Positions 25,083 through 33,569 of a stretch of 64,000 nt of DNA are shown here, one piece after another. The DNA comes from Pimelobacter sp. (GTDB lineage Bacteria; Actinomycetota; Actinomycetes; Propionibacteriales; Nocardioidaceae), in NCBI GenBank assembly GCA_002698575.1, contig NZZG01000186.1, positions 35,058 to 99,057 on the forward strand, written 5' to 3'. The notes under the pieces are model-generated. The model did not search any database. It was not told the origin of the DNA and saw only the letters and a program-made list of their open reading frames with translations. Numbering within the stretch: the stretch's first letter is position 1; every line of letters begins with the position of its first letter. The position numbers were made by a program, and so were the translations under genes.

Positions 25083-25712
25083 GTGCGGACTGCTCCCACC
25101 CTCACTCCTGCCACCCGGGTGTTGGGACTCCTGGTCGGGCTCCTGGTCCCCCTCACGGCCGTGCTCGTGCCCGTCCAGCAGGCCGCCGCCGACGCCGTCC
25201 CGGTGGCCGCGCAGGCGACGAGCGCGAAGAAGAAGGGATGCACCAACTCCGGCAGGAAGTTCCGTCCGACCTCCCTCGGGGTGCCACGGGTGTCCAAGCA
25301 GCGCACGGTCCTGGCACTCGGTCGCGACGCCCAGAACGTGCCCCAGGCGCCGCCGCTGACCGACACCGGCAAGCGACAGTTCGCGTGGGACGCGAAGGAC
25401 GCGATCAAGGCCGGCGCCCGCCACGGGGTGGTGAAGACGAACGCGCACACCTATCCGGACGGCTCGGCGATCGGCAACGACCTGATCAACGGGTTGTACG
25501 TCGGCGGTCGCATCGTGGCGCGCGGTGCCAAGGGTCAGGTGCGCTGCTACGAGGTCGTCGACCGGGTCCAGATCCCGGCGGAGAAGCGGTTCAAGCGCTA
25601 CTACCGCACCGACGGTCCCGGTCGGCTGGCGATCGCGGTGTGCTCCGGCGTCCGGCGCGGAGCCGGCGACTGGAGCCACCGGACCATCTGGTTCGCGAAG
25701 GTGATCCGCTGA
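25083..25712 (+). CDS. Class F-like sortase, stand-alone
   Basis: 209 residues. A signal/anchor helix (residues 10-37, VLGLLVGLLVPLTAVLVP) precedes a sortase-like barrel. The catalytic triad can be placed: His122 in TNAHTYPDGSAIG, Cys187 in LAIAVCSG and Arg200 in DWSHRTIWFAKV. This is the class E/F sortase layout, though divergent (AVCSG instead of TxTCxG). The start is GTG 25083, with AAGG about ten bases upstream. No pilin or LPxTG-type substrate lies nearby, so it probably acts on proteins encoded elsewhere. A hairpin follows the stop. Confidence 0.75.
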   Translation: MRTAPTLTPATRVLGLLVGLLVPLTAVLVPVQQAAADAVPVAAQATSAKKKGCTNSGRKFRPTSLGVPRVSKQRTVLALGRDAQNVPQAPPLTDTGKRQFAWDAKDAIKAGARHGVVKTNAHTYPDGSAIGNDLINGLYVGGRIVARGAKGQVRCYEVVDRVQIPAEKRFKRYYRTDGPGRLAIAVCSGVRRGAGDWSHRTIWFAKVIR

Positions 25713-25743
25713 GGGGTTGGCAGGTCACAGGGTCTCGAGGCTC

Positions 25744-25760
25744 AGGCCGCGAGGCGGCCT
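25744..25760. terminator. Compact hairpin between convergent genes
   Basis: AGGCCGC-GAG-GCGGCCT, seven-base arms around three bases, between the sortase stop (25712) and the convergent DedA stop (25784). CTCGAGGC and GCCTCGAG arms flank it further out. Confidence 0.6.
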
Positions 25761-25783
25761 TCGCACCTCGACCACCGTCTGGC

Positions 25784-26542
25784 TCAGGCCTCGAGCTGAC
25801 CGGAGACCTTGCCGACCTCGGGGGCGGCGGCGAGGTCCTCGGCGTGACCGTGACGGCGGTGCCGCCACCACTCCCACGCGAGCGGGATGACGGTGAAGAG
25901 CAGGATCGCGATGGTGACGTAGTCGATGTTCTCGCCGAGCCACGGAACCGCCTCGCCGAGGAAGTAGCCGAGCAGGGTGATGCTGGTGATCCAGAGCACC
26001 GCGCCGATGAGGCTCCACAGGAAGAAGCGACGTCGTTCCATCAGGGTCACGCCGGCCACCACGGTGATGTAGGTGCGCACGAAGGGGACGAACCGGCCGA
26101 TGACCAACGCCTTGTTGCCGTGCTTCTCGAAGAAGACCCCGGTCTGGTCGAAGTACTTCTTCTTCAGGATGCGACCGTCGCGCTGGTAGAGCGGTGGTCC
26201 CAGCTTGCGCCCGATCTCGTACCCCACGACGTTGCCGAGGAAGGCCGCGACCACCAGCGCGATCATCGCGAGCACGAGCTCGACGGGCTTGTTCTCGAGC
26301 CCGAACGTCGTGTAGCCGGTCTTGGTCCCACCGGCGATGAAGAGCCCCAGTGCGAACAGGAGCGTGTCGCCGGGGAGGAAGGGGAAGAAGAGCCCGCACT
26401 CCACGAAGACGATCGCGAGGGCCAAGTAGATGAACGCGCCGCCGAACTCCATCTGCAGGTAGGCGGGGTCGAGCCACTTGATGCCGAACAGCATGGGCTG
26501 GATGGTGTTCGGCAGGTCGGAGAACGCGGCCAGCAAGGTCAC
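25784..26542 (-). CDS. DedA-family membrane protein
   Basis: 252 residues. It contains the DedA/VTT core: FVECGLFFPFLPGDTLLFALGLFIAG, then GNVVGYEIGRKLGPPLYQR and the second reentrant motif VIGRFVPFVRTYITVVAGVTLM (the R-F-x-P-x-x-R signature), with four or five membrane segments and a His/Arg-rich C-terminal tail. DedA proteins recycle undecaprenyl phosphate or other lipids across the membrane and influence pH and antibiotic tolerance. The start is GTG 26542. It diverges from the trmH-like gene. Confidence 0.9.
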   Translation of the reverse strand: MTLLAAFSDLPNTIQPMLFGIKWLDPAYLQMEFGGAFIYLALAIVFVECGLFFPFLPGDTLLFALGLFIAGGTKTGYTTFGLENKPVELVLAMIALVVAAFLGNVVGYEIGRKLGPPLYQRDGRILKKKYFDQTGVFFEKHGNKALVIGRFVPFVRTYITVVAGVTLMERRRFFLWSLIGAVLWITSITLLGYFLGEAVPWLGENIDYVTIAILLFTVIPLAWEWWRHRRHGHAEDLAAAPEVGKVSGQLEA

Positions 26543-26653
26543 GTCCTAACGGTACCTGCCGCGATGCCGTCCTCGTGGCGGAGTCCGACCCTGGGTTCAC
26601 CCTGACTTCCGGCGGCCGCCCGCCCAGCGGCGGGGGCCGCTACGGTCGGCGTC

Positions 26654-27400
26654 GTGGGTCAGGGAGCAGCGGAGGAGTCCGACGGGGAGGAGGCGCGGCG
26701 CGCGCCGTACGACCCGATGCCGCACGGACAGCCCGAGGTCGGGCTCGGTCCGTGGGAAGGGGCCTGGCCCGAGGGCGTCGGTGAGCCCGGCAGCGTGTAC
26801 GACGCCGAGCTGCTCGCCGAGGGGGATCGACGCAACGTCGTCGACAGGTACCGGTACTGGAAGCTCGAGGCGATCCGCGCCGACCTCGACACCCGCCGTC
26901 ACGACTTCCACGTCGCGATCGAGAACTGGCAGCACGACTTCAACATCGGCACGATCGTCCGCTCGGCCAACGCGTTCCTGGCCGCCGAGGTCCACATCGT
27001 CGGCAACCGGCGGTGGAACAGGCGCGGCGCGATGGTCACCGACCGCTACCAGCACGTGCGCCACCACGAGACGGCCGACGACCTGGCGGCCTACCTGGCC
27101 TCGTACGACGGGGGGCCGGTCCCGCTGCTCGGGATCGACAACCTCCCCGGGTCGGCCCACCTCGAGACGATGGCGCTGCCCCGTCGGGTGTGCCTGCTCT
27201 TCGGCCAGGAGGGCCCCGGGCTCTCCGAGGCCGCTCGTACGGCGTGTGCCGGGACGTTCTCGATCGCGCAGTTCGGCTCGACGCGCTCGATCAACGCCTC
27301 GGCCGCCGCCGCGATCGCGATGCACGCGTGGGTGCGCGCCCACGCCGACCTGTCGGGCAACGGTGCCCGCCCCGCCTGGCGGGGCGGGACACCCGGCTGA
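26654..27400 (+). CDS. TrmH/SpoU-family RNA 2'-O-methyltransferase
   Basis: 248 residues. After a ~75-residue acidic N-terminus, the SPOUT domain shows motif 1 NWQHDFNIGTIVRSANAF, motif 2 VCLLFGQEGPGLSEAA and motif 3 FGSTRSINASAAAAIAMH, forming the trefoil-knot SAM site. The target may be a tRNA or rRNA ribose; the exact nucleotide cannot be told. TACGGT (26641-26646) ends seven bases before GTG 26654, so the mRNA is probably leaderless. The convergent gene downstream ends two bases after this stop. Confidence 0.9.
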   Translation: MGQGAAEESDGEEARRAPYDPMPHGQPEVGLGPWEGAWPEGVGEPGSVYDAELLAEGDRRNVVDRYRYWKLEAIRADLDTRRHDFHVAIENWQHDFNIGTIVRSANAFLAAEVHIVGNRRWNRRGAMVTDRYQHVRHHETADDLAAYLASYDGGPVPLLGIDNLPGSAHLETMALPRRVCLLFGQEGPGLSEAARTACAGTFSIAQFGSTRSINASAAAAIAMHAWVRAHADLSGNGARPAWRGGTPG

Positions 27401-27402
27401 GC

Positions 27403-28224
27403 TCAGCGCTTGTTCGCCGCCGCGCAGATGACGAACTTGAAGCCGTTGGCGAAGGACTCGGGGCTGGGCGGGATGGCCAGCCACTGCGGTCCGGCGATCG
27501 TGGTGCACCTGCGGTTGGCGATCCGCTGGAGCCGTGCCGAGGAGGGGTACTTCTTGCCCTTCAGCTTGAACGTGCCCGCGGCGCGGAACTCGTGACGCTG
27601 GGAGCACGACAGGGCCCGGTAGCCGGAGCGCTTGCCCGTGAAGCAGCGGGCCTCGACCGTGCTGGGAGAGCCCTTGCCGAGCTGCGGCTGGCGGGCATCC
27701 GGGAGCGACACGGCGCGCTTGTTGCCGACGATGATCAGGTCGCAGCGCAGGAAACGGGCGCCGTCCTCGATCTGGGCCTCGGTGGGGGCGAACCAGATGT
27801 AGGAGTAGATCGCCAGCAGCCTCTTGGCGGTGCTGCCGCCCACGGTCCGGTTCCATGCGGGGGTGCACTTCTGGTCGACGAGCTCGCTGAGAGCCTCGAG
27901 GTCGCTCATCTTCGTGCCCTTCGGCACGTCGATGACGCTGAACGTGCGGCTGGTGTGGTTGCGCTCGCAGCTGACCGGCTTCGTCCCGTCGGCGAGCGCT
28001 GCCTGCGCCGTGAGGTCGAGGCGGTGGCACTCGCCGACCTCCGGTTCGGCGACGGCGCGCTGCAGCGCCGAGCCGGCGAGGACCGAGCTGGTGAGCGTCG
28101 AGCTCGCCGGTGCAGCGCCCGCCGGCGCGGGCACCAGCAGCAGGCTCGCCAGCAGGCCGAGGAGGCCGAGGAGAGCGAGGAGGGGGGTGGCGACCAGAGC
28201 AGGTCGACGGAGGAGGGTGGGCAC
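27403..28224 (-). CDS. Secreted protein with septum-formation-like domains
   Basis: 273 residues. A long signal peptide (residues 1-38, leucine-rich, ending GAAPAS) precedes two copies of a Cys-containing domain. Each has a pattern of the type GEC..L then PVSCERNHTSRTFSV and, in the second, EARCFTGKRSGYRALSCSQRHEFRAAGTF, the C-x-H-x-E/F-x-x-G arrangement of the septum-formation (DUF4190-associated) family. It is exported and probably disulphide-bonded. It faces the Tat-phosphoesterase gene divergently; a functional link is not demonstrated. Confidence 0.7.
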   Translation of the reverse strand: MPTLLRRPALVATPLLALLGLLGLLASLLLVPAPAGAAPASSTLTSSVLAGSALQRAVAEPEVGECHRLDLTAQAALADGTKPVSCERNHTSRTFSVIDVPKGTKMSDLEALSELVDQKCTPAWNRTVGGSTAKRLLAIYSYIWFAPTEAQIEDGARFLRCDLIIVGNKRAVSLPDARQPQLGKGSPSTVEARCFTGKRSGYRALSCSQRHEFRAAGTFKLKGKKYPSSARLQRIANRRCTTIAGPQWLAIPPSPESFANGFKFVICAAANKR

Positions 28225-28360
28225 GACGGGGTCCTTTCCCGAGATCGGTCGCGCAGAACCTAGCTCCCGGACCGGCTCGGGGGAGCCGAATGGCCAATTC
28301 GTGATGAAGGTTCTTGCCGACGTCGGACGCCGTTGGTCGGCGCGGCCTACGCTGCCGGGC

Positions 28361-29914
28361 GTGTGCGAGTCGAACCTCTCCCGGCGACAGCTGCTGCGCT
28401 ACGCCGCCCTGGTCGGTGCCACCTTCCCGGCGCTCGAGGCGATCGGGCCCGACTGGTCGTTGGCCGACGCGGTGGCAGCAGGGGGCAACGCCGTGCCGAT
28501 GAACCTCGAGCTGGTGACCGTCACGGACACGACCGCGATCATCACGTGGTTCACCGGAGACCCGCTGCGCCTCGACGAGTTCGGCCGCCCGAGACCGGTG
28601 GCGGCGCCGGGCCGGGTGCTGATCGGGACCGACCCCGACCCGCGCACGTGGAAGGTGGTCGGTCGCCACGACCGGACGGCCTACCACTACGTCGAGGTGA
28701 CCGGCCTGAGGCCGGGACGCACCTACTACTGGCGTGCCGAGAGCAAGGGCCGGGTCGCGGTCGCGACCGGGGTGATCCCGGGCTCGGTGCTGCGTGGTCC
28801 GGCCCCACCGCTGTTCACCACGATGCTCCGCCCCGGTGGCAAGGAGGTCGGGCGGGTCGCCTGGCTCAACGACCTGCACTTCGGCGAGCAGGTGGCCGGC
28901 CTGGCGTACAGCAACCCGAGCCTGCCCGGTGGTGGCATCCCACCCGGTTTCCCGGTCGACCCCGAGCACCCCTACTGGCGGTTCATGGGCCGCGGTGCCG
29001 TCCACGACGCCAGGATGCGCGGCTGCAACCTGCTCCTCGCCAACGGCGACCTGTCCAACGAGTCCGAGCCCGCGGCGCTGCGCGAGTGCAAGCGCACCCT
29101 GGACGCCTTCGGGACGCTCGGCGGCACCGACCTGGTGCGCCCCGGCGACGACCCGCGCTACTTCGTGACGCGCGGCAACCACGATCGCCAACGCCCGACG
29201 GTCGCCGCGGGGCTGGTCGACCGGTTCGACAAGCGTTTCCACCGCGGCTTCGAGAAGGGCACCCAGCACTTCTCGGTCGCCGTCGGCACCGGCCGGGCGC
29301 GCTACCGCTTCGTGGGACTCGACTCCAACGACGGTGAGACGACCGGCGTCCTGCGTCGCTCCGAGCTGGACTACCTCGAGGCCGAGCTGGAGAAGGGGGA
29401 GGCCACGATCCCGCTGTTCCACCACCCGGCCAGTGCCACGGCATCGGCCACCGGGCTGCCCCCGTTCGCCGGCGGGCTCGACAACGACGATGCGCGCGCC
29501 TTCCGCCGCCTGCTCGCCAAGTACCCCAATGCCGCGGGCGTGTACGCCGGTCACACGCACCGCAACGACCTGTCGCGCAACACCGAGACCGGCCGGTTGC
29601 CGTACTTCGAGGGCGGCGCCGTCAAGGAGTACCCCGGCGGCTACACCGTGGTCCGGCTCTTCGAGAAGGGCTACATGGTCAACTTCTACAAGACCCGCCG
29701 CCGCGACGCCCGGGCCTGGTCGGAGCGCTCGCGCGGCGAGTACTTCGGGCTGGCGCCGTCGTACCTGCTCGGCGGCCTGCAGGACCGCAACTGGTCCTAC
29801 CGGGTGGATGCGCGGCGTCGTACGAGGCTGGCCCACGGCCGGGAGTCGCTCCACCCGGGGTTCGCGGCCGATGCGTCGGAGTCGCTGGAGAGCGTCGGGG
29901 CACTGGTGGACTGA
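28361..29914 (+). CDS. Tat-exported calcineurin-like metallophosphoesterase
   Basis: 517 residues. The twin-arginine signal is at the N-terminus (SNLSRRQLLRYAALVGATF). Next comes a fibronectin-like / purple-acid-phosphatase N-domain (VTVTDTTAIITWFTGD ... GLRPGRTYYWRAES). The catalytic domain has dimetal motifs in order: LNDLHFG, NGDLSN, RGNHDR, LFHHPAS and AGHTHRN. It probably hydrolyses phosphomonoesters or diesters outside the cell. TACGCT (28348-28353) ends seven bases before GTG 28361, supporting that start; the frame is open upstream to an ATG near 28303 that would bury the Tat motif. Confidence 0.9.
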   Translation: MCESNLSRRQLLRYAALVGATFPALEAIGPDWSLADAVAAGGNAVPMNLELVTVTDTTAIITWFTGDPLRLDEFGRPRPVAAPGRVLIGTDPDPRTWKVVGRHDRTAYHYVEVTGLRPGRTYYWRAESKGRVAVATGVIPGSVLRGPAPPLFTTMLRPGGKEVGRVAWLNDLHFGEQVAGLAYSNPSLPGGGIPPGFPVDPEHPYWRFMGRGAVHDARMRGCNLLLANGDLSNESEPAALRECKRTLDAFGTLGGTDLVRPGDDPRYFVTRGNHDRQRPTVAAGLVDRFDKRFHRGFEKGTQHFSVAVGTGRARYRFVGLDSNDGETTGVLRRSELDYLEAELEKGEATIPLFHHPASATASATGLPPFAGGLDNDDARAFRRLLAKYPNAAGVYAGHTHRNDLSRNTETGRLPYFEGGAVKEYPGGYTVVRLFEKGYMVNFYKTRRRDARAWSERSRGEYFGLAPSYLLGGLQDRNWSYRVDARRRTRLAHGRESLHPGFAADASESLESVGALVD

Positions 29915-29965
29915 GCCGAGCCGGGCCGAGCCGGGCCGGGCCGGGCTGAGCCGGGCCGAGCCGGA
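29915..29965 (+). repeat. GC-rich tandem repeat between convergent genes
   Basis: Imperfect repeats of GCCGAGCCGG / GCCGGGCCGG run for about 50 bases directly after the phosphoesterase stop. Repeat copy number may vary between strains. It fills the gap to the convergent secreted-protein gene. Confidence 0.6.
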
Positions 29966-29978
29966 CGCGGGACCGGGC

Positions 29979-32900
29979 TCAACGCTTGGCAGTCGCGGTC
30001 TTCCCGGTGCGCCCTCGGGCGTCGACCCCGGTGACGGTGACGACGACCTTCTCCTTCCTCGACACCTTCGGGACGACCACCTTGCTCCGAGCCGGGAGCA
30101 GGAGCAGACGACGACCGTCGGCGACGGCGACCCGCACCAGGTAGGACCTCGCGCCCTTGCCCTTCCAGGTCGCGGTCAGCTTGTCCTTCTTGCTGACCCC
30201 GAGCGTGAGCCTCTTGGGCTTGACCGGCAGGACGTAGCCGGGTGCCTGGAAGGCGGCGACGGTGCTGCTCGCGACGGGGAGCCCGTCGGCGTTCAGCACG
30301 ATCGCCTGGACCGTACGGCGACCCGCCCTGCCCTGCGCGACCGTGAACGGCAGCCGGCCCGTCGCCCTCGTGGTGGTGCCGAGCACGTGGCTCACGCCGC
30401 GGCCGGTCTCGACGAAGCGCACCGAGCGCCCGGCCTCGTCCAGGTCGCTCACCGAGTAGGCCAGGGTCCTGCTGCGACCCGAACCGCTGAGCGTCCCCGA
30501 CACCCGTGTCTCGGGCAGCGTCTCGGCGACGGTGAACGCGGGGGTCACCTGCTGCTGGTCGGGACCGAGGCGGGTCGTGCGCAGCGCCAGCCTCGGGGAG
30601 TCGGCCGACGTGGTGATGCGGAACTGCTTCGGGGTGCTGCTGTCCTGCACGATCACCACCCGCACCGAGTCGGTGGTCGGGCTCGGCACGAGCACCACCC
30701 GGTCGCCGCTCTGCGGCTCCAGGGGCTCGGCGGCGTCGCTCTGCACGATCACGGCGCCGCCCTGGTCCCGCACGACCACGTGCGGGACGCCCGTCGTACC
30801 CGGGACGTTGACCGTGTACGTCGTGACGTCGTCCGAGGTGCCGGGCACGTAGAGCGTCCCGTCGGGGCCGACCGTGACGCCGGTGGGCGATGGTCCGCCG
30901 GAGCCGGGGGTCGTGAAGAGACCGGTGGCGCAGCTGGTGCCGACGTCGGGGCCGGACGCCCACCGGTAGCCGAACATCAGCCCCACCTCGAAGAGGCCGA
31001 AGTCCAGCTCGCCGCAGACCGCCACGCCGATGTCGGAGAGCACCCCCTGGGCCTCGAGCAGGCAGATCACGACGCACAGCTCGACGGCGATGTTCGCGTG
31101 GAACGTCCCGGCCTCCAGGTCGACGTCACCCTTGACGCCGCCATGGATCCCGAGTCGGGGTGCGCCCAGGTCGAGGGCGGCGCCGAAGTCGAACTCGCCG
31201 CTCGTGCGGAAGTGCGACGTCGCCGAGCCCAGCTTGATGCCCAGGACCCTCAGGTCGCCCCCGAGCGTCATCTCTGCGCCACCCGTGTGGGGCAGGGCGA
31301 AGCGGAAGCCGCCGCCGGTGCCCGGAGGGCTGCCGATCGCCTCGACGCGGATCGGTCCGGCAGGGGTGGGGATCCCGACGTCGGCGCCGCCACCGATGGC
31401 GAAGCCGTTGGTGCCGTCGTAGCCGAAGCCGAGGCCGGTGACCCACAGGCCGGGATAGATGGTGAACGGGAACGGGGGACCGTCGCGGGCCTCGAGGTGG
31501 AGGCGGACCAGCTGGCCGGCCTTGAAGCCGATGTCGATGCCGACGTACGTGCCGGCCGGGGGCAGCTTGAGGCGTGCGGTGCCGGAGAACGCCGAGACAC
31601 CGGCGTCGTAGGTGACCGAGAGGTCCTGGACCCCGAAGGGTCCGATGGTGAGGTTCTTGGCCTCGATCCTGATGCCGGTCAGGATCAGGCCCTTGGCCTG
31701 GGTCGTGGTCAGGACCGACTGCCCGGACACGGCGTCGAAGGGCTTGGGCATCCCGAGGTTGACGGTCACCTCGGCCTTGCCGGAGGCGAACTTCACGCCG
31801 GCCTCGCCGAGCACCGGGAAGTCGAAGAGCTTGATCTTCGCCTTCTCCAGTCCCTGGAAGGTCGTGGTCCCGTCGACGTCCCAGGTGCCGGCGTCCTTGG
31901 CGAGGATGACCGGGCCGGCCTTCTGCACCACGCCGGCCCCGGCCGAGATGGTGTGCGTCTTGGTGTCGATCGTGACCTTGGTCGACTTGCTGCCGGTCAC
32001 GAAGTCGATCCCGTTGACGTTGACGTCGCTCTTGGTGGTGTAGCCGTGCGGCCCGTCCTCGTCGAAGCAGCCGCTGCGCACGGCGGCGACGACGCCGGCC
32101 CTGATCGTGACCTTGCGGGTGCACGCGGACGTGTTGTTGCCGGGGGTGAACCCGCCGACGTGCTTCGGCGGCTCGACCGGCGGATCGGTGTCCGGGACCA
32201 CGCCGCCGGCCGGGATCGCGGCGACGAGCACCCGTCCCTCGAAGTTCTCGTCCCAGACGACGAACCCGCCCCCGTCGCCGGCGGTGTTGACCTTCAGGTG
32301 GAAGCCGCGAGCGCCCTGCACCACGGTGCCCGGCGCGGTGAAGGAGGTGCCGTTGAGGGCGTAGGAGGAGCGGATCGCGGCGGCGTCCCCCTCGTCGGTC
32401 CACACGGCGGTGAGCCCGCCCTCGTCGTCGGCGGTGAGGGTGCCGAACAACGACCTGGAGATGTCGCTGGCGACGAACGGGTCGCCCAGCGGGCTCTCGT
32501 CCTGGTCGTCCGGCGAGATGCGCCGTACCTGGTAGGCATCCCTGAGTGCGCTGTCGTCGTACTCGACGTGCGTCATCACGAAGGTCCCGGCGGCACCGGT
32601 GACCAGCGTCGGCTCGTCCTCCCCGGGGATGGTCAGCGGGTCCGACCAGTTGCCGATGTCGTTGTAGTCCGTCCCGGCCCCGGCGTCGTAGCGTCTGATG
32701 GTGGTGTCGGTCAGGTCCGTGTAGGCGGCGATCGGGGTCGCCGCGTCGATCAGGCCCACGCCGCCGGCGTAGTACTGCGACAGGTCCGGGTCGCCGACGC
32801 CCGCCGTGGCGTTGGTGATGCCGCCGTCCGTCTCGGCCACCTGCACCCGGGCCCCCACGATGGCGCTGGGCGCGTCCTCGATCATGGTGATCGCGTTGTC

Positions 32901-33425
32901 GCCCGGTCCGGCGATCGAGTAGCCGGTGCCGGCGGTGCCGATCCGACGGGCCGGCAGGAAGGAGTCACCACCGTCGAGGGACTCGACGAGGTAGGTGCCC
33001 TCCGCGCCACCGCAGCAGAAGCTGCCGACGACCTGCACCCGGCCGTCGCCGGGGAGCACCACGTCGGCCGGACCGAACGACGTCAGCCCACCCGGCACGA
33101 GGAAGGTCTCGGAGCGCTCGCACGCGCTCGCTCCGCGGGGCAGTCGGCAGTAGTGGAGGGAGTCCACGTCGTCGGCGTCGCGCTCGACCCACGTGATGTG
33201 GCCGGTGCCGTCGGCCTCGACCCCCACGCTGGGACTCGAGGCGTTGTCCGTCGCCGACAGGACGATCGCCTGGCTCGCCTGGCTCGCCCGGGTGGGTGCG
33301 GCCGTCGTCGTCGCGGCGGTGGCCGAGGGCACCGTTGCCGGGAGCCCCGCCGTGCCGAGCAGCCCGAGCGCCAGGAGGAGGGCACCACCGGCCCGAGCGC
33401 CGCGCTTCACCTGAGATCCGTTCAC
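29979..33425 (-). CDS. Large secreted beta-rich protein, unknown function
   Basis: 1148 residues. A signal peptide (residues 5-40, GGALLLALGLLGTAGLPATVPSATAA) is followed by a propeller-like region with repeated Asp-box-like strands (SPSVGVEADGTGHITWVERD; DDEGGLTAVWTDEGD; GDGGGFVVWDENFEG). The central section (about 430-900) is rich in Gly and beta strands (FSGTARLKLPPAGTYVGIDIGFKAG). A fibronectin-like domain closes the protein (KDKLTATWKGKGARSYLVRVAV ... VVTVTGVDARGRTGK). Two Cys-rich spots suggest disulphides. GTG 33425 follows AGGGGTG by four bases. Possibly a surface or matrix protein. Confidence 0.7.
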   Translation of the reverse strand: MNGSQVKRGARAGGALLLALGLLGTAGLPATVPSATAATTTAAPTRASQASQAIVLSATDNASSPSVGVEADGTGHITWVERDADDVDSLHYCRLPRGASACERSETFLVPGGLTSFGPADVVLPGDGRVQVVGSFCCGGAEGTYLVESLDGGDSFLPARRIGTAGTGYSIAGPGDNAITMIEDAPSAIVGARVQVAETDGGITNATAGVGDPDLSQYYAGGVGLIDAATPIAAYTDLTDTTIRRYDAGAGTDYNDIGNWSDPLTIPGEDEPTLVTGAAGTFVMTHVEYDDSALRDAYQVRRISPDDQDESPLGDPFVASDISRSLFGTLTADDEGGLTAVWTDEGDAAAIRSSYALNGTSFTAPGTVVQGARGFHLKVNTAGDGGGFVVWDENFEGRVLVAAIPAGGVVPDTDPPVEPPKHVGGFTPGNNTSACTRKVTIRAGVVAAVRSGCFDEDGPHGYTTKSDVNVNGIDFVTGSKSTKVTIDTKTHTISAGAGVVQKAGPVILAKDAGTWDVDGTTTFQGLEKAKIKLFDFPVLGEAGVKFASGKAEVTVNLGMPKPFDAVSGQSVLTTTQAKGLILTGIRIEAKNLTIGPFGVQDLSVTYDAGVSAFSGTARLKLPPAGTYVGIDIGFKAGQLVRLHLEARDGPPFPFTIYPGLWVTGLGFGYDGTNGFAIGGGADVGIPTPAGPIRVEAIGSPPGTGGGFRFALPHTGGAEMTLGGDLRVLGIKLGSATSHFRTSGEFDFGAALDLGAPRLGIHGGVKGDVDLEAGTFHANIAVELCVVICLLEAQGVLSDIGVAVCGELDFGLFEVGLMFGYRWASGPDVGTSCATGLFTTPGSGGPSPTGVTVGPDGTLYVPGTSDDVTTYTVNVPGTTGVPHVVVRDQGGAVIVQSDAAEPLEPQSGDRVVLVPSPTTDSVRVVIVQDSSTPKQFRITTSADSPRLALRTTRLGPDQQQVTPAFTVAETLPETRVSGTLSGSGRSRTLAYSVSDLDEAGRSVRFVETGRGVSHVLGTTTRATGRLPFTVAQGRAGRRTVQAIVLNADGLPVASSTVAAFQAPGYVLPVKPKRLTLGVSKKDKLTATWKGKGARSYLVRVAVADGRRLLLLPARSKVVVPKVSRKEKVVVTVTGVDARGRTGKTATAKR

Positions 33426-33479
33426 CGAGCACCCCTGTCGTCGCCGGCGTGCTGGAGGCACGCCTGCGACAAGGTAGTG

Positions 33480-33528
33480 CTGCGGCCCGCGCCGCCGATA
33501 TGCGTGATTCGGCTAACGCGGGCCGCAG
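33480..33528. terminator. Hairpin downstream of the M14 carboxypeptidase gene
   Basis: CTGCGGCCCGCG (33480-33491) pairs perfectly with CGCGGGCCGCAG (33517-33528); the loop contains a further GCCGA/TCGGC stem. It separates the peptidase gene from the next minus-strand gene. Confidence 0.7.
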
Positions 33529-33569
33529 GTCGAGCGGGTGGTGACCGGTCGGGTCAGGTCACAGGCAGG

